From the NCBI GenBank assembly GCA_024529925.1, contig JAFEUB010001521.1, positions 564,001 to 628,000 on the forward strand: DNA of 64,000 nucleotides. Direction: 5' to 3'. Position 1 is the stretch's first letter; every line of letters starts with the position of its first letter. Shown here one piece after another: positions 38,713 through 53,000 of the stretch. The stretch is from Ophthalmolycus amberensis (taxonomy: Eukaryota; Chordata; Actinopteri; Perciformes; Zoarcidae). The notes beneath the pieces were generated by a model that made no database searches, was not told where the DNA came from, and saw nothing but the letters and a program-made list of their open reading frames with translations. Made by a program: the position numbers and the translations under genes.

Positions 38713-41700
38713 AGCTATAGAAGTTTGTCTCATACAGTGTAGTTTTCTGTTAAGTATATGAACAGACTTCACATGACGTTACTTCGCTTACATGAGTTGG
38801 TAATGTTCCATCACAGAAGTGTTTCCGCACTTATCTTTAACTACTCGTGTAGCAGAAGAAAAGGAAAGCTGTGAAGACGACAGAAGAATGAAGTTACCAG
38901 CTGGACCTAGAAATGTAAACAAACGAGGCTAACGTTAGCTAACTAGCTTAGCTAACACAATATGTCTTCATTAAACATGCTAACACACACACAATGTGAA
39001 TAGGACACTAACGACCTGAACCAGAGATTAATATAACTCAACAACAACACGAATGGGATATAATTAAGATGAGCAACCTTTAAGTTTTACCGGCTTTTAT
39101 CTCGCTAGCAGGCGTTACATTTTGTCGACTCCTGATGACGCACGCCAGTGTCGCGCAAAGGTTTTTCAAAATAAATGTCCTGTGCAGAAATGTTTTTATA
39201 AAGCAAAGACGTACTTAGATCCTTTACTTAAGTAAAACATAGAATACCATGCAATAAAAAGTACTCAATGACAGGTAAAATACTTTTATTCGAAATGTTT
39301 CCATATTGTTACATTAAAAATAGTTTGAATATTAATGTTAAATATATTTTATGTGTCTGTTGGTCACTAATTTAATCCAAAGCGTGTGAAAATAGTACAC
39401 ACAGTAAATGTGCTTTAATAATCTGTAATATTTTGTTGGATGCTAATACTTTTTTTATGCTTCCGTCGCCTTTTATGATGTGATCTCTCATATGGGTATT
39501 AATTAATACCTTCTGAAAAAATAATTATTAATCATCCATTTAATTAAATTAAAGTTCTTCCACTTTGTTCTTCCTAATTTATCTTAATGATATTGAATGC
39601 CTGTCTCCGTCACTTCAGGGACATCGATGGTACTAAAGCCAGGACTTTATTGTTCTAAACCTGACAAAGTCAGACATGTTGTATCTTTCCAAAAGAAAGA
39701 CTCACGGAACAAAGCTCTTAACAAAGCTCTTACGAAATGACTAAAAGTGTTTTTATTTAGCATTTATCCTAAAATGGGAGTAGGAAAAATAAGAGAGGCA
39801 GCAAAAATGGTTTGAGTTGTTTATTGAGGGGGTGACTGTAAAAAAGGAGCAAATTTTATGTTTTAGCACCTTTACAAAAGTTATAAAATGAATTGCTGGT
39901 TCTCTGGGTTCTCCATATAACCAGAATAATATACGACACACAGGCCTGGAGAAGAAGAAGCATTTAAATCGCCAAAACCAGCAATAAAAATGTCTAAATT
40001 TGGAAAATCTCATTATATTTCATTAAAATTTGGATTGCATTCTACAAACTTTGGAACCTGTGAATTTTAAATCAGTGCACATTCCATTAGCATGTAACAT
40101 AAGTTAAAAACACAAAAGGAATTTGACAAATGTTCCCTGTAACTAGACAGAAAGGAAACATCTTTAAATACTGGGTGCAGCTTTCTGAGGCATCTTTAAT
40201 TCAATAGAAAAAAGATCTTAGAAGTCGTATACAAAGCAGGAATGAAGCTATACAATGTCACATTATATTTTATTCCTTACACACTGTACAAAGTTCATTT
40301 CCTTCAGGGCCGGCCACGCCAACCGCAACACTGGGCAGCTTAACGTTCGTGTTTTAATATCCTACATTAATGGTGTCTCCCAGACACGCACCATATTTAC
40401 ATATTAAGACATGAAATACAAACATAAATATGAGCAGGCTCTGTCTATCCATCCTCAATGGCATCGCGTGTCTTCAGACACGTTCTTGAAAAAATACACC
40501 AAATATTGGCCACCTACATGTAAGCTTTACGCAGTATTTGTCTCCCCTGGGAAGCACTTTGATGAAAACTGGTTCAAAGTGCTTTAAAAACACATCGGAC
40601 TTTAGCTTTTTGGTCAAAGTTGTTGTTGGATGTTTAAGCGAGGCAGCGTCATCCATTTAACATGTATGTCACAGTATTAAAACACGCCACAGTGAGAACT
40701 CAACACAGAGGTGGACACGCTACCCGCCGTCCGATTCGACCAAAAAGCTTATTTAACAAGAAGTCGGTGCATTTTTTTCAAAATAAAAAGGTTCAGACTT
40801 CAAACTGACTGACATGTTAGCGAGCGTTCAGCAAATCCTCATTATATATGAGCGACAATGTTTTTTGTAAAGCCAAAGATATTGAAGTAATGTGTGTGAA
40901 TACTGTATAGTCGGCCTAACGCTGGTCATCTGCATATCAACACAAACATCTCAAGTGTTAATTCAGAATTAAAGCTATCACATAGCTGGGAAGAAAGAAA
41001 GTTCATGTACAAAGCAACTGATCAGAGGCCTGAGAAAGAGTTTTCTGTTGTCATTTCGGGACGTGATTGTCAAGTCAGGCTGAATAACTGGAAATCTGAT
41101 CATACACACAGCAATGCATAGGCTTCAAATCAAAAATCATACCGTGAGTAAAGCAGAATAGCAGAGTTACTCTGGAATTTAGTTACTTATTTATTAGTAC
41201 ACACAGTGTAAGTAGGGCTGGGCACCATGCTGTTTTTGGATACCTTACTTTGAGAAGTATAAACATGTTGTTTCTAACATTTATGCCACAATGAAAATGC
41301 AAACCTTTCAAGTAAAAAAACAACGATCTTTTTCGTTTAATAAAAGTAGAGTTAAAACTAAACGTCCAACCACACGCAGCCATTTAAAGAACTAAACAGA
41401 ATACTGTCAAAATGTTTTGATTCAAATCAGGAACGATGTGATAAAAGAACAAGTTAATAAGAGTAGAAATCTGGCCAAATATTGGAAGCCAACTCTCAAT
41501 ACTTGACAGCTTCGATACTCAGTGAGGACACATTTCAGTGCTGAACACATCGAAGTTGGATACCCAGCCCTAGACGTACCCGTTGAGGTATCCAAGATGG
41601 ACGCCATGTAGCAACCTGGTTTGGATCGCAGAGAGAAAAGAAGGGTGTGAGCGGGTTTATCACCAAAGTGATCACTAATACTTCACTGATTTAAACCCGG

Positions 41701-42138
41701 AGACTCAAGAGACCTCTGTGGAAATATTTATCAAACTTAAAAAATAAAAAAAGAAGACTCTACGATTTGTTTCAGAGTTATGAACTCACGCAGCTGCTTG
41801 ACAACACAGGAAATTAAGTTCTCCAGAAAGTTGAACGTTTTTTGCAGTACTTCTCCAAAAAAAAGTAGAGAATTTTAGGTAGTATAGATATATCATAAAT
41901 TAAATCATCACTCTCCTTGGACATCAGGTTGTTGATGCAGTCTATGAAACATGATTCATTGATAAAGGAGACTTAAAAGTGAAGTGACTTAGCGGTGTTT
42001 CCTTAAAGAACATTTCTGAAGTATTAGTGGAGTCCTCCGATCATCTGAGATGTTACAAACAACGTCCTCCTAACAGCTGATGAAAGGTGACATCACCACG
42101 ACCCTCACAGCCTGTTATGTGGTTTATCTCAACACTCT

Positions 42139-42189
42139 GGTGTTCCACAGGGATCGATCCTGGGTCCTCTATCATTTCACCTAATCATG
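42139..42189 (+). mobile_element. Relic of a LINE reverse transcriptase
   Basis: Seventeen codons on the plus strand read GVPQGSILGPLSFHLIM, the conserved non-LTR reverse-transcriptase motif (GVPQGSILGPLLF-type in L2/Rex/CR1-like elements). The surrounding frame decays at once, so it is a dead fragment embedded antisense in the probable sp2 3' UTR. Element edges are not visible. Confidence 0.7.
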
Positions 42190-43307
42190 ATAGGAGACGT
42201 GCAGCGCCTTAGGACCTTCTCTCAGAATAAACCAAATGTGCTTCATGTTGACTAGAAACTGTCTCCACAATGCTCCATCAACCTGAAGACATTTGAAACA
42301 TCGCTCAGCTTTACCAAGTTTGAGTCTCTCAGTTTAAGCAAACTATATTTCCAAATAAAATCATATATTTTGTTACATTACATTCACTGTGTGAATATTT
42401 TACAGCAGGAGTCAGGATCTTCACTAAGATAAGATAAGTTTAGAAGTTGGGTACTTTTAAAGCATTTAAAACTTTCCCACCAGAGACATCAGGTTCGGGT
42501 CGCTCTGCTGGAAGAGCTCCGCCTCATCAGTGCCCTCAAAGCAAATGTTATAAGAACGTTCTTTCTACGTCCTCTTTGTAGTTCTACTGTCAAACGTTGA
42601 GCCTCAGGTTTTCTACATACCTACTTTGTAAATCAATTTCTAACAATTGTATGGAAAATGTTTATAAATAGTTTATTATCAATATTAATATTATGTATAA
42701 TAGTATGCATACACACACTTTAAAAAATAGTCAAGGTAAACTTCTAAAAGCTTTTCAAAAGTCTTGGAAGTGGAGTTTTTATGTAATATATATCGTATAC
42801 AGTATGTTTTTGAAAGCCAATTTCTGGGATCTCCCAATAGTCCACAACAAAACAAATGAAAAGAGTCAAGCAGGATTTGGGGGAAGAAAAACAAAAGAAG
42901 AGAGCGGGAAACTGTGACTGGAGTCCTGGGGTCTGAGTAGTTCTGTACGTTCCTCCCCCAGAGTTCATAAATAAAGAAGCAGAGTTGAACATCAGCGCGT
43001 GAAGACTTCGCTCGGAGCTGGTTCTGGAATCCACTCAGACCAGAGGAAAAAAACAAAAACAAAGATAAACTATTATTAATACATTTGCTGGATCAGTTTG
43101 AAGTCCACCAGGAAGGGTTTGTTTGTACACCACGCTACACCGTGTCCCAGAGGAGCGAGAGGGGAGACAGGGACCTGTCTTTGGAGCATTTCCCATAAAG
43201 GGGGAGGAGTCACAGACACTCCCGCGGCGTCGTCTCCTCTGGCCCCTCCTTCCTCTGACACGGTCTTTAGTTTGAGAGTCTGTCTGCGTACACGCTCGGT
43301 ATAGCGC

Positions 43308-43951
43308 TCACAGGTTCTTGGTGTTTATGTGAGTCTTGTAATGCTTCGTCAGGTGGTCGCTCCTCATGAAGCGTTTCTGACACTGGCTGCACTCAAAGCG
43401 TTTGTCTCCTGTGGGGGACGAAAGAAAAAAGAAAGGGACGAGGTTAAAAACAACATCATTTTTATTAAATATTAAAGACACGATCATGTTGTGTTGTCGT
43501 TTTGCAAAATTCTGCAATTCAAGCGATAACATCACTTCTCCTACTTTTGTTTGGATTATATTATTTCAATTGATCATTTCCTGTTAAGTAGTTAAAATGA
43601 CGGAATTTGTAGCTTTTTACTTTACTCATTCTCATCCATCTTTGCTTTAGGTTGAGTGTTACGGGGATCTTGTTCCATTTTGCAGTGAAACTCCCTGAGA
43701 GGAACTCCATTATGTGTGTGTGTGTGTGTGTTTCAGACCTGTGTGCGTCCTGGCGTGCCGCTGCAGCTCGTCGCTGCGTGTGAAACGTTTCCCGCAGAAA
43801 ACCCAGTTGCAGACGAAGGGCCTTTCTCCGGTGTGCAGCCGGACGTGAGCTCTGAGCAGCGACGTTTTCCTGAACGTCTTCTCGCAGCCGGGGACGTGAC
43901 AGATGTGCTTCCTCTTCCCCACCTCCCCGGGCCTGCACGCACGCACGCACG

Positions 43952-44015
<64 letters not shown>

Positions 44016-47000
44016 GAGATATACAGGTTTCAACAGAAGAGCTGAGCATTCAAAAGTAACAGCTGACAGCATTTAATTTAGCATCAAAACTGACTTAAAT
44101 GCATTAAGTTTCTAAATGTTCTGTTCATAAAATAACTTTTGATTTTCATTAATAAAGTACATAAAGTATCTACCAATACACATTTGTCACTGTCAAAGCA
44201 AACAGCAGTATCTCTATGTTTACTAAAAAGGCTTTTATTTCTTACATAAAGTTCTCAAAATGACTAAGAGCAGGTAACTCATTTAAGATTTCAACAATTA
44301 ACTGAAAATCTGTGCTGTGATATTTATTCATGTATTTGTTGTCTTGACACGCTCACCTCTTGTCTGCGTCTTTACAGTTGGGACAGGTGCAGGCCATGCG
44401 TCTCTTCTTCTCTCCTGGCTGACCGGGCAGCTCCAGGGTGAGGGTCTGGTCCACCTGGATGGCCGGCTGGCCCGGCATCGCTGCCAGCTGGAGCCCTCCA
44501 CCCTGCAGCGCCTGCACCGTCAGGTGCTGCTGGCCTGACAAACACAGAGACGGAGACACTGTAAGACACAACCCAGGGCTCCGGCCAAGCTGTAGTCTAA
44601 TATCTAATTAGACTACAAGCTGACTGCCACCAGTCAAAAATGGACTGAAATTCGAATTAGTGATTTATGGAAACATTAACATATTGACCAGACGGCAACC
44701 TCCGGTTCTGCCGAGTGAAGCCGATATTTCATGTCTTAAAGCTGCATTCTCTCTAGTGTCCACCAGGGGGCGACTCCTCTGGTTGTATAGAAGTCTATGA
44801 GACAATGACTCTACTTCTCTCTTGATTTATTACCTCAGTAAACATTGTAAACATGAGTTTATGGTTATTATAAAACGGTTCTGGTCTCAGTTTATTTTCC
44901 TTTTCCAGAGAAAATCCTACAATTCTGTCTTTTATGCCATAAAAATAAATTACAATAAATGGTGCCCCCTGTCTTGTACTTTGTGCGTTACGATCCTGGG
45001 TCTCTCTCGTTGTTAAAAACCAACAGAAACCCAAAAGAACCAACTTCCGCTCACCCCCTGCGTTGGTGATGGTGACGGGAACTCCCTGAACTTGGACCCC
45101 GTTGATGCTGATCGTCTGCACCGCCTGCGTCGTCGAGGACAGCTGCGGCGTGTTCAGCGATATCATCCCCCCCGCCGGGGCAATTTTTGCCAGAGTCCGT
45201 TCCTTGCGCCCCCCCGCCCTCCTGGTGCCGGCCGGCGGCGAGGTGGTGACCGAAGTGGTGGAGGAGATGGAGTCCTGGATCTGAACAGACTGCCACTCAC
45301 CAGATGCGGTTTTGAAGAGGATCTGAGGGAAGAAGTTGTAAATACGTAGCCGATCTTCCTCCTTCATCAGTCAAACAGGCTGCTAACGCATACTAGCATG
45401 CTCTCAACGACGATGCTAACATGCTGATGCTAAGCCGGTCGAATGTTTACCATGTTCACATTCTTTTGAGTATCAGCATGCAAACATTTCATAATGAGCA
45501 CTAAACACAGAATCCAGCTCGACAGGAATGTCAGCTTCTCAAGTATTTGGTCATAAATCAAAGTATTCGACAAATTGAAACATTGACCTGATGATGGCGC
45601 TAGAGGGAAAGTCAAAGGAACGCTGGTAGCATGGATATAAATCGAAAAGAATAAGAGCACTAAATCTGTTTTAAACACCTGAAGCATGATTATCATACAG
45701 GATAAGCAGCTTTGAATGAGTCAGAGGTCCTCGTACCTGCGTTGGTGTCGGATCAGAGATCTGCAGGCTCGATTGGACCGACTGTCTCTGTGGGACGGGC
45801 GGTAGTGTGGCGGAGGCGGCCTGCACCACCTTCAAGGCCTGCTGGGGGATCTGAACCACCTGGGACTCCGGTTTGGGCTGGACCAGCTGGACCTGCTGCA
45901 CCATAGGCGGCTGCCCGGGACTCTGCACGATCAGTAGGTTGTTACCTGCCTGCAGATAAAGACAGGAGAGGTTTACTCTGTGACCATGAATGGAAAAGGG
46001 AAAAGATTCAGCGTGTTGGGCTGCTGGTGTGGAGTCAAGCCTGTAATAGTTCAGTTATGGGACCATCGCTCTCATCAATAGGCCATCATAACGCCACATC
46101 TTTAAGGGTAGCAGGACAACTACAACAGGACATACCCTCCATTGCATTGTGTTGCCATGACAACAATGAAGCGTGAGTTGACGTAATCACGGTCTGAGCG
46201 TCATGTGGTCGCGGACCTCAGAAGTTTTGTTATTTGGAGAGCGTGGCTCGAGCAAATAGTTCACTTTAAAAGCACTACAAACATGTCGGAGGGTTTGTTT
46301 GTAAATGCTTTAGAAACCGGAGGTCTAAAAAAACATAGAAATATTTTGCAGCCAAATCAGATTGAACACGAGGTGCAAGTTCCCAGTTGATTACAGCTCC
46401 TCCTCGACGTTGAGGAGGTTGGTTTATGGCGCTTTGCCAGTTACACTCGTTGTCGTCTTGCTTCTTCACAATACATTTTTTGTTCGTACGCCTTCGAGTG
46501 TTTCTGAGGAATACAACGAGCAGCCCGTCGAGCGCGTAGCTCGCACACCATCTGCGGAGGCTCGCGCTACGCCACCACGACAACAAAGCTTTACATCAGC
46601 TCACTGTTACTGAAAAGCAGTAAAACAATGTCCACATTTCACTGTTTGATTGTGAAAAGCAGGGTCTTCGACTCTGATACGACAAATAATTGATCACACG
46701 AGCGGGAAATCCTTTTACGCTGGACACTGAAAAGACCCGTGGGCTCCTGAAGTTGACTAACCGTTCAATATAAAGGCAAGAAATACTCAAATACTATCTC
46801 TGGTAAGTTTAATCATAAAACCAGATAAATGTGAAACGTTTTTTGTAAAATAGGAAAATTTATTTCTTTATATACGGCAACTATAATCTAAATATGTACG
46901 TGATGTGAATTTGATCGACTGAATGAAATGAATGTTATTTAATGGAAATTGTTAAATGAAATTAAATAGGAAAATGTAATATTATGGGGCTTTCCACAAT

Positions 47001-50000
47001 TGTTCATTGTTGTCATTTGGCAGCAAATTACCAATTACCGGTACCCCTCTTAAAAATACTTTTTTTGAATTTAAAGAATATATATATATTAAGCAATTTT
47101 AAGCAATACATATTTGTATGATGTTAATATTGGGTTAGGAGCATGTAAGTCTGATATTCAGTCTCCTTTGAGTCGTGCTGTTACTGACTCCTGAGGACGG
47201 TATTCAGAGCGGTGGGTGTGAATAAAAACAGCAAAGTTGCCGTCGTAAAAAAACAAACCAAAGAGAGCCGAACGATTGAAACGCTCTATTACAGCTCTAT
47301 AGAGCTATCACAAGCGATACCTTTTAACCATTTTCAATGTAACACGATGTATCAGAGACACCTTCAGTTTACTCTGCGTCTAAGATTGACTCAGGAGGAG
47401 AACTCAACCTATAAAGTGGGCCAAGTGGAATATATAAAAGATTGTGTTGCTTCCGGGGCTTTTCTGCCAGATGTACCTGGATGATGTTGTCGCCAGCTTC
47501 TATCAGGATGGTTTCCATCTGGTCGAGGGGTGGAGAGGCAGGAGTATAAGCAGCCAGAACCATTTTCTTCTTCCTCCCTCGTCCTCCCTTTCCTGGTTTG
47601 TGAGCGGCGACCGCCATCTCTGTGACGAACTGAGCCCCACCCATCTCTCCGGTCGCCATGTTGAACGGCAGCGTTATCCCGCCGGGCAGCTGCAGCATGT
47701 TTGCGGCAGAGTTGTTTGCCTTGCGCGACTTTGGCGAGGGCTTGATGGCTACAGTCTTCTGCGGTGTGACCGGCGTGGTGGTGGCTGCGGGAGCCGGTAC
47801 GGTCATGGGCGTGGTGATGATGGCCTGGTTGGTGCCTGGTATGAGCTGGATCTGACCTCCCTGTGGCATCATCTGGATAGTCTGGGCACCTTGGATCTGC
47901 GGCATCATCTGGTACTGGATGTTGGCGGGGGCTGAGGTGTTGGTGCGGGCCGGGCTCTGCTGGATGGTGAGCACGATGGGGCTGCCGGGGGCCGTGGAGC
48001 CCAGGCCGGCGGGCAGCTGGATCACATTGCCCTTGGCCGAGAGGAAACCCAGGTTCTTGGGTGGAGCGGGGGCGATGGGAGCCGGCTTGATGGGGAGGAG
48101 CCTGCGAGGCTGCGGCTGCGCTGGAGGAGAGGTGACGGGGGCCTGAGCAGCAGGAGGGCCGATCTTACTACAGGTGGCAGCCAAGAGGGCCAGAGGAGAC
48201 GGCTGGGCGTCCTGCATGGAGACAAATCACACACAGACTGCTTTAAAACCAGCCTGAACAGAAACAGTTCAGCTCTAAGACACAACTACGGGGAGATAAG
48301 AAGCTAAAATAAAACAGTGAAGATATTCAAACAGGTCATAAACAATGTTAAACACGTGCTGCAGCAGATGTTTCCATCTGCAGAGCTTTTGTGCTCCTGT
48401 GTCGTCCTTATGTGTGATTATACACACTTCAGTTATATTAGAAGAGAGCAATTCATTTTACAGAAAGGCAGATTACAACACATAAAAGACCAGTAAGGGG
48501 AAGGGGGGGGCGTCCTGAATACAAGTGGGACAGAAGTTCAACAACAAGAGTCACCGGCGTCTGACTCACAAAAGCAGAAATAACATGTAAAACAAATTTC
48601 ATGTCAGATAGGACGGACAGCCGCAGCGTTAGGGGGAGTCTGAAATTTAGAGTAGAGGGGCTGGGCGCTGTCGGATAGGACAGCGTTAGCATTCCTCAGA
48701 TAGCACACACTCTGCTCTACACACAGAATCTGCTCACTAACGCATCGTGGGTTATTGGAGACGGTGAACGCATCGTGGGTTATTGGGGACAGTGAACGCA
48801 TCGTGGGTTATTGGAGACAGTGAACGCATCGTGGGTTATTGGAGACAGTGAACGCATCGTGGGTTATTGGAGACGGTGAACGCATCGTGGGTTATTGGAG
48901 ACGGTGAACGCATCGTGGGTTATTGGAGACGGTGAACGCATCGTGGGTTATTGGGGACAGTGAACGCATCGTGGGTTATTGGGGACGGTGAACGCATTGT
49001 GGGTTATTGGAGACAGTGAACACATCGTGGGTTATTGGAGACAGTGAACACATCGTGGGTTATTGGGGACAGTGAACGCATCGTGGGTTATTGGGGACGG
49101 TGAACGCATTGTGGGTTATTGGAGACAGTGAACACATCGTGGGTTATTGGGGATAGTGAACGCATCGTGGGTTATTGGGGACGGTGAACGCATCGTGGGT
49201 TATTGGAGACAGTGAACGCATCGTGGGTTATTGGAGACGGTGAACGCATCGTGGGTTATTGGGGACAGTGAACGCATCGTGGGTTATTGGAGACGGTGAA
49301 CGCATCGTGGGTTATTGGAGACGGTGAACGCATCGTGGGTTATTGGGGACAGTGAACGCATCGTGGGTTATTGGAGACGGTGAACGCATCGTGGGTTATT
49401 GGGGACAGTGAACGCATCGTGGGTTATTGGAGACAGTGAACGCATCGTGGGTTATTGGAGACGGTGAACGCATCGTGGGTTATTGGAGACAGTGAAAGCA
49501 TCGTGGGTTATTGGGGACGGTGAACGCATCGTGGGTTATTGGAGACGGTGAACGCATCGTGGGTTATTGGAGACAGTGAACGCATCGTGGGTTATTGGAG
49601 ACAGTGAACGCATCGTGGGTTATTGGAGACAGTGAACGCATCGTGGGTTATTGGGGACAGTGAACGCATCGTGGGTTATTGGGGACAGTGAACGCATCGT
49701 GGGTTATTGGAGACAGTGAACGCATCGTGGGTTATTGGGGACAGTGAACGCATCGTGGGTTATTGGAGACGGTGAAGGCATCGTGGGTTATTGGGGACGG
49801 TGAACGCATCGTGGGTTATTGGAGACAGTGAACGCATCGTGGGTTGTTGGAGACAGTGAACGCATCGTGGGTTATTGGGGACAGTGAACGCATCGTGGAT
49901 TATTGGGGACGGTGAACGCATCGTGGGTTATTGGAGACAGTGAACGCATCGTGGGTTATTGGAGACAGTGAACGCATCGTGGGTTATTGGAGACGGTGAA

Positions 50001-53000
50001 CGCATCGTGGGTTATTGGGGACAGTGAACGCATCGTGGGTTATTGGGGACGGTGAACGCATCGTGGGTTATTGGAGACAGTGAACGCATCGTGGGTTATT
50101 GGAGACAGTGAACGCATCGTGGGTTATTGGGGACGGTGAACGCATCGTGGGTTATTGGAGACAGTGAACGCATCGTGGGTTGTTGGAGACGGTGAACGCA
50201 TCGTGGGTTATTGGAGACAGTGAACGCATCGTGGGTTATTGGGGACGGTGAACGCATCGTGGGTTATTGGAGACAGTGAACGCATCGTGGGTTATTGGAG
50301 ACAGTGAACGCATCGTGGGTTATTGGGGACTGTGAACGCATCGTGGGTTATTGGAGACGGTGAATGCATCGTGGGTTATTGGGGACAGTGAACGCATCGT
50401 GGGTTGTTGGAGATGGTGAACGCATCGTGGGTTGTTGGAGACAGTGAACGCATCGTGGGTTGTTGGAGACGGTGAACGCATCGTGGGTTATTGGAGACAG
50501 TGAACGCATCGTGGGTTGTTGGAGACGGTGAACGCATCGTGGGTTATTGGAGACAGTGAACGCATCGTGGGTTATTGGAGACGGTGAACGCATCGTGGGT
50601 TATTGGAGACGGTGAACGCATCGTGGGTTATTGGAGACAGTGAACGCATCGTGGGTTATTGGGGACGGTGAACGCATCGTGGGTTATTGGAGACAGTGAA
50701 CGCATCGTGGGTTATTGGGGACGGTGAACGCATCGTGGGTTATTGGAGACGGTGAACGCATCGTGGGTTATTGGAGACAGTGAACGCATCGTGGGTTATT
50801 GGGGACTGTGAACGCATCGTGGGTTATTGGGGACGGTGAACGCATCGTGGGTTATTGGAGACGGTGAATGCATCGTGGGTTATTGAGGACTGTGAACGCA
50901 TCGTGGGTTATTGGAGACAGTGAACGCATCGTGGGTTATTGGGGACAGTGAACGCATCGTGGGTTATTGGGGACGGTGAACGCATCGTGGGTTATTGGAG
51001 ACGGTGAACGCATCGTGGGTTATTGGAGACAGTGAACGCATCGTGGGTTATTGGGGACTGTGAACGCATCGTGGGTTATTGGGGACTGTGAACGCATCGT
51101 GGGTTATTGGGGACGGTGAACGCATCGTGGGTTATTGGGGACTGTGAACGCATCGTGGGTTATTGGGGACTGTGAACGCATCGTGGGTTATTGGGGACAG
51201 TGAACGCATCGTGGGTTATTGGAGACGGTGAACGCATCGTGGGTTATTGGAGACGGTGAACGCATCGTGGGTTATTGGAGACGGTGAACGCATCGTGGGT
51301 TATTGGAGACGGTGAACGCATCGTGGGTTATTGGAGACGGTGAACGCATCGTGGGTTATTGGGGACAGTGAACGCATCGTGGGTTATTGGGGACGGTGAA
51401 CGCATCGTGGGTTATTGGAGACGGTGAACGCATCGTGGGTTATTGGAGACAGTGAACGCATCGTGGGTTATTGGGGACAGTGAACGCATCGTGGGTTATT
51501 GGGGACGGTGAACGCATCGTGGGTTATTGGAGACAGTGAACACATCGTGGGTTGTTGGAGACGGTGAACGCATCGTGGGTTATTGGAGACGGTGAACGCA
51601 TCGTGGGTTATTGGAGACGGTGAAGGCATCGTGGGTTATTGGAGACGGTGAATGCATCGTGGGTTATTGGAGACTGTGAACGCATCGTGGGTTATTGGAG
51701 ACGGTGAACGCATCGTGGGTTATTGGAGACGGTGAACGCATCGTGGGTTATTGGAGACAGTGAACGCATCGTGGGTTATTGGAGACAGTGAACGCATCGT
51801 GGGTTATTGGAGACAGTGAACGCATCGTGGGTTATTGGAGACAGTGAACGCATCGTGGGTTATTGGAGACAGTGAACGCATCGTGGGTTATTGGAGACAG
51901 TGAACGCATCGTGGGTTATTGGAGACAGTGAACGCATCGTGGGTTATTGGAGACAGTGAACGCATCGTGGGTTATTGGAGACAGTGAACGCATCGTGGGT
52001 TATTGGAGACAGTGAACGCATTGTGGGTTATTGGAGACAGTGAATGCATCGTGGGTTATTGGAGACAGTGAACGCATTGTGGGTTATTGGAGACAGTGAA
52101 TGCATCGTGGGTTATTGGAGACAGTGAATGCATCGTGGGTTATTGGAGACAGTGAACGCATTGTGGGTTATTGGAGACAGTGAACGCATCGTGGGTTATT
52201 GGGGACAGTGAACGCATCGTGGGTTATTGGGGACGGTGAACGCATCGTGGGTTATTGGAGACAGTGAACACATCGTGGGTTGTTGGAGACGGTGAATGCA
52301 TCGTGGGTTATTGGAGACAGTGAACGCATCGTGGGTTATTGGAGACAGTGAACGCATCGTGGGTTATTGGGGACGGTGAACGCATCGTGGGTTATTGAGG
52401 ACAGTGAACGCATCGTGGGTTATTGGAGACAGTGAATGCATCGTGGGTTGTTGGAGACAGTGAACGCATCGTGGGTTATTGGAGACAGTGAAGGCATCGT
52501 GGGTTATTGGGGACAGTGAACGCATCGTGGGTTATTGGGGACAGTGAACGCATCGTGGGTTATTGGGGACAGTGAACGCATCGTGGGTTATTGGGGACAG
52601 TGAACGCATCGTGGGTTATTGGAGACAGTGAACGCATCGTGGGTTATTGGAGACGGTGAACGCATCGTGGGTTATTGGAGACGGTGAACGCATCGTGGGT
52701 TATTGGAGACGGTGAATGCATCGTGGGTTATTGGAGACGGTGAATGCATCGTGGGTTATTGGAGACGGTGAACGCATCGTGGGTTATTGGAGACGGTGAA
52801 CGCATCGTGGGTTATTGGAGACGGTGAACGCATCGTGGGTTATTGGAGACGGTGAAGGCATCGTGGGTTATTGGAGACGGTGAATGCATCGTGGGTTATT
52901 GGAGACTGTGAACGCATCGTGGGTTATTGGAGACGGTGAACGCATCGTGGGTTATTGGAGACGGTGAACGCATCGTGGGTTATTGGAGACAGTGAACGCA

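Larger units (their letters stand above)
38336..43307. other. abcc10 5' region and sp2 3' UTR
   Basis: The left part holds the abcc10 upstream intron/5' UTR and probable promoter near 39090-39160 (TGACGCACGCC, CGCGCAAAGG). A degenerate AAGTA-family repeat lies at about 39190-39450. From roughly 40000 to 43307 the sequence is probably the long sp2 3' UTR; I cannot fix its poly(A) site. It contains a LINE reverse-transcriptase relic at 42139-42189. No other coding exon recognised. Confidence 0.5.

Noticed and set aside
43716..44072. Plus- and minus-strand frames of Cys-Val or Thr-His repeats
   Set aside because: They are translations of the CA/TG microsatellites flanking sp2 exon 7. Only the zinc-finger part 43739-43932 is coding.
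48604..50593. Minus-strand repeat peptides (THDAFTVSNNPRC-type) within the minisatellite
   Set aside because: The frame stays open only because three 28-bp units equal 84 bases. It is intronic, lacks splice signals, and is broken by ordinary unit variants.
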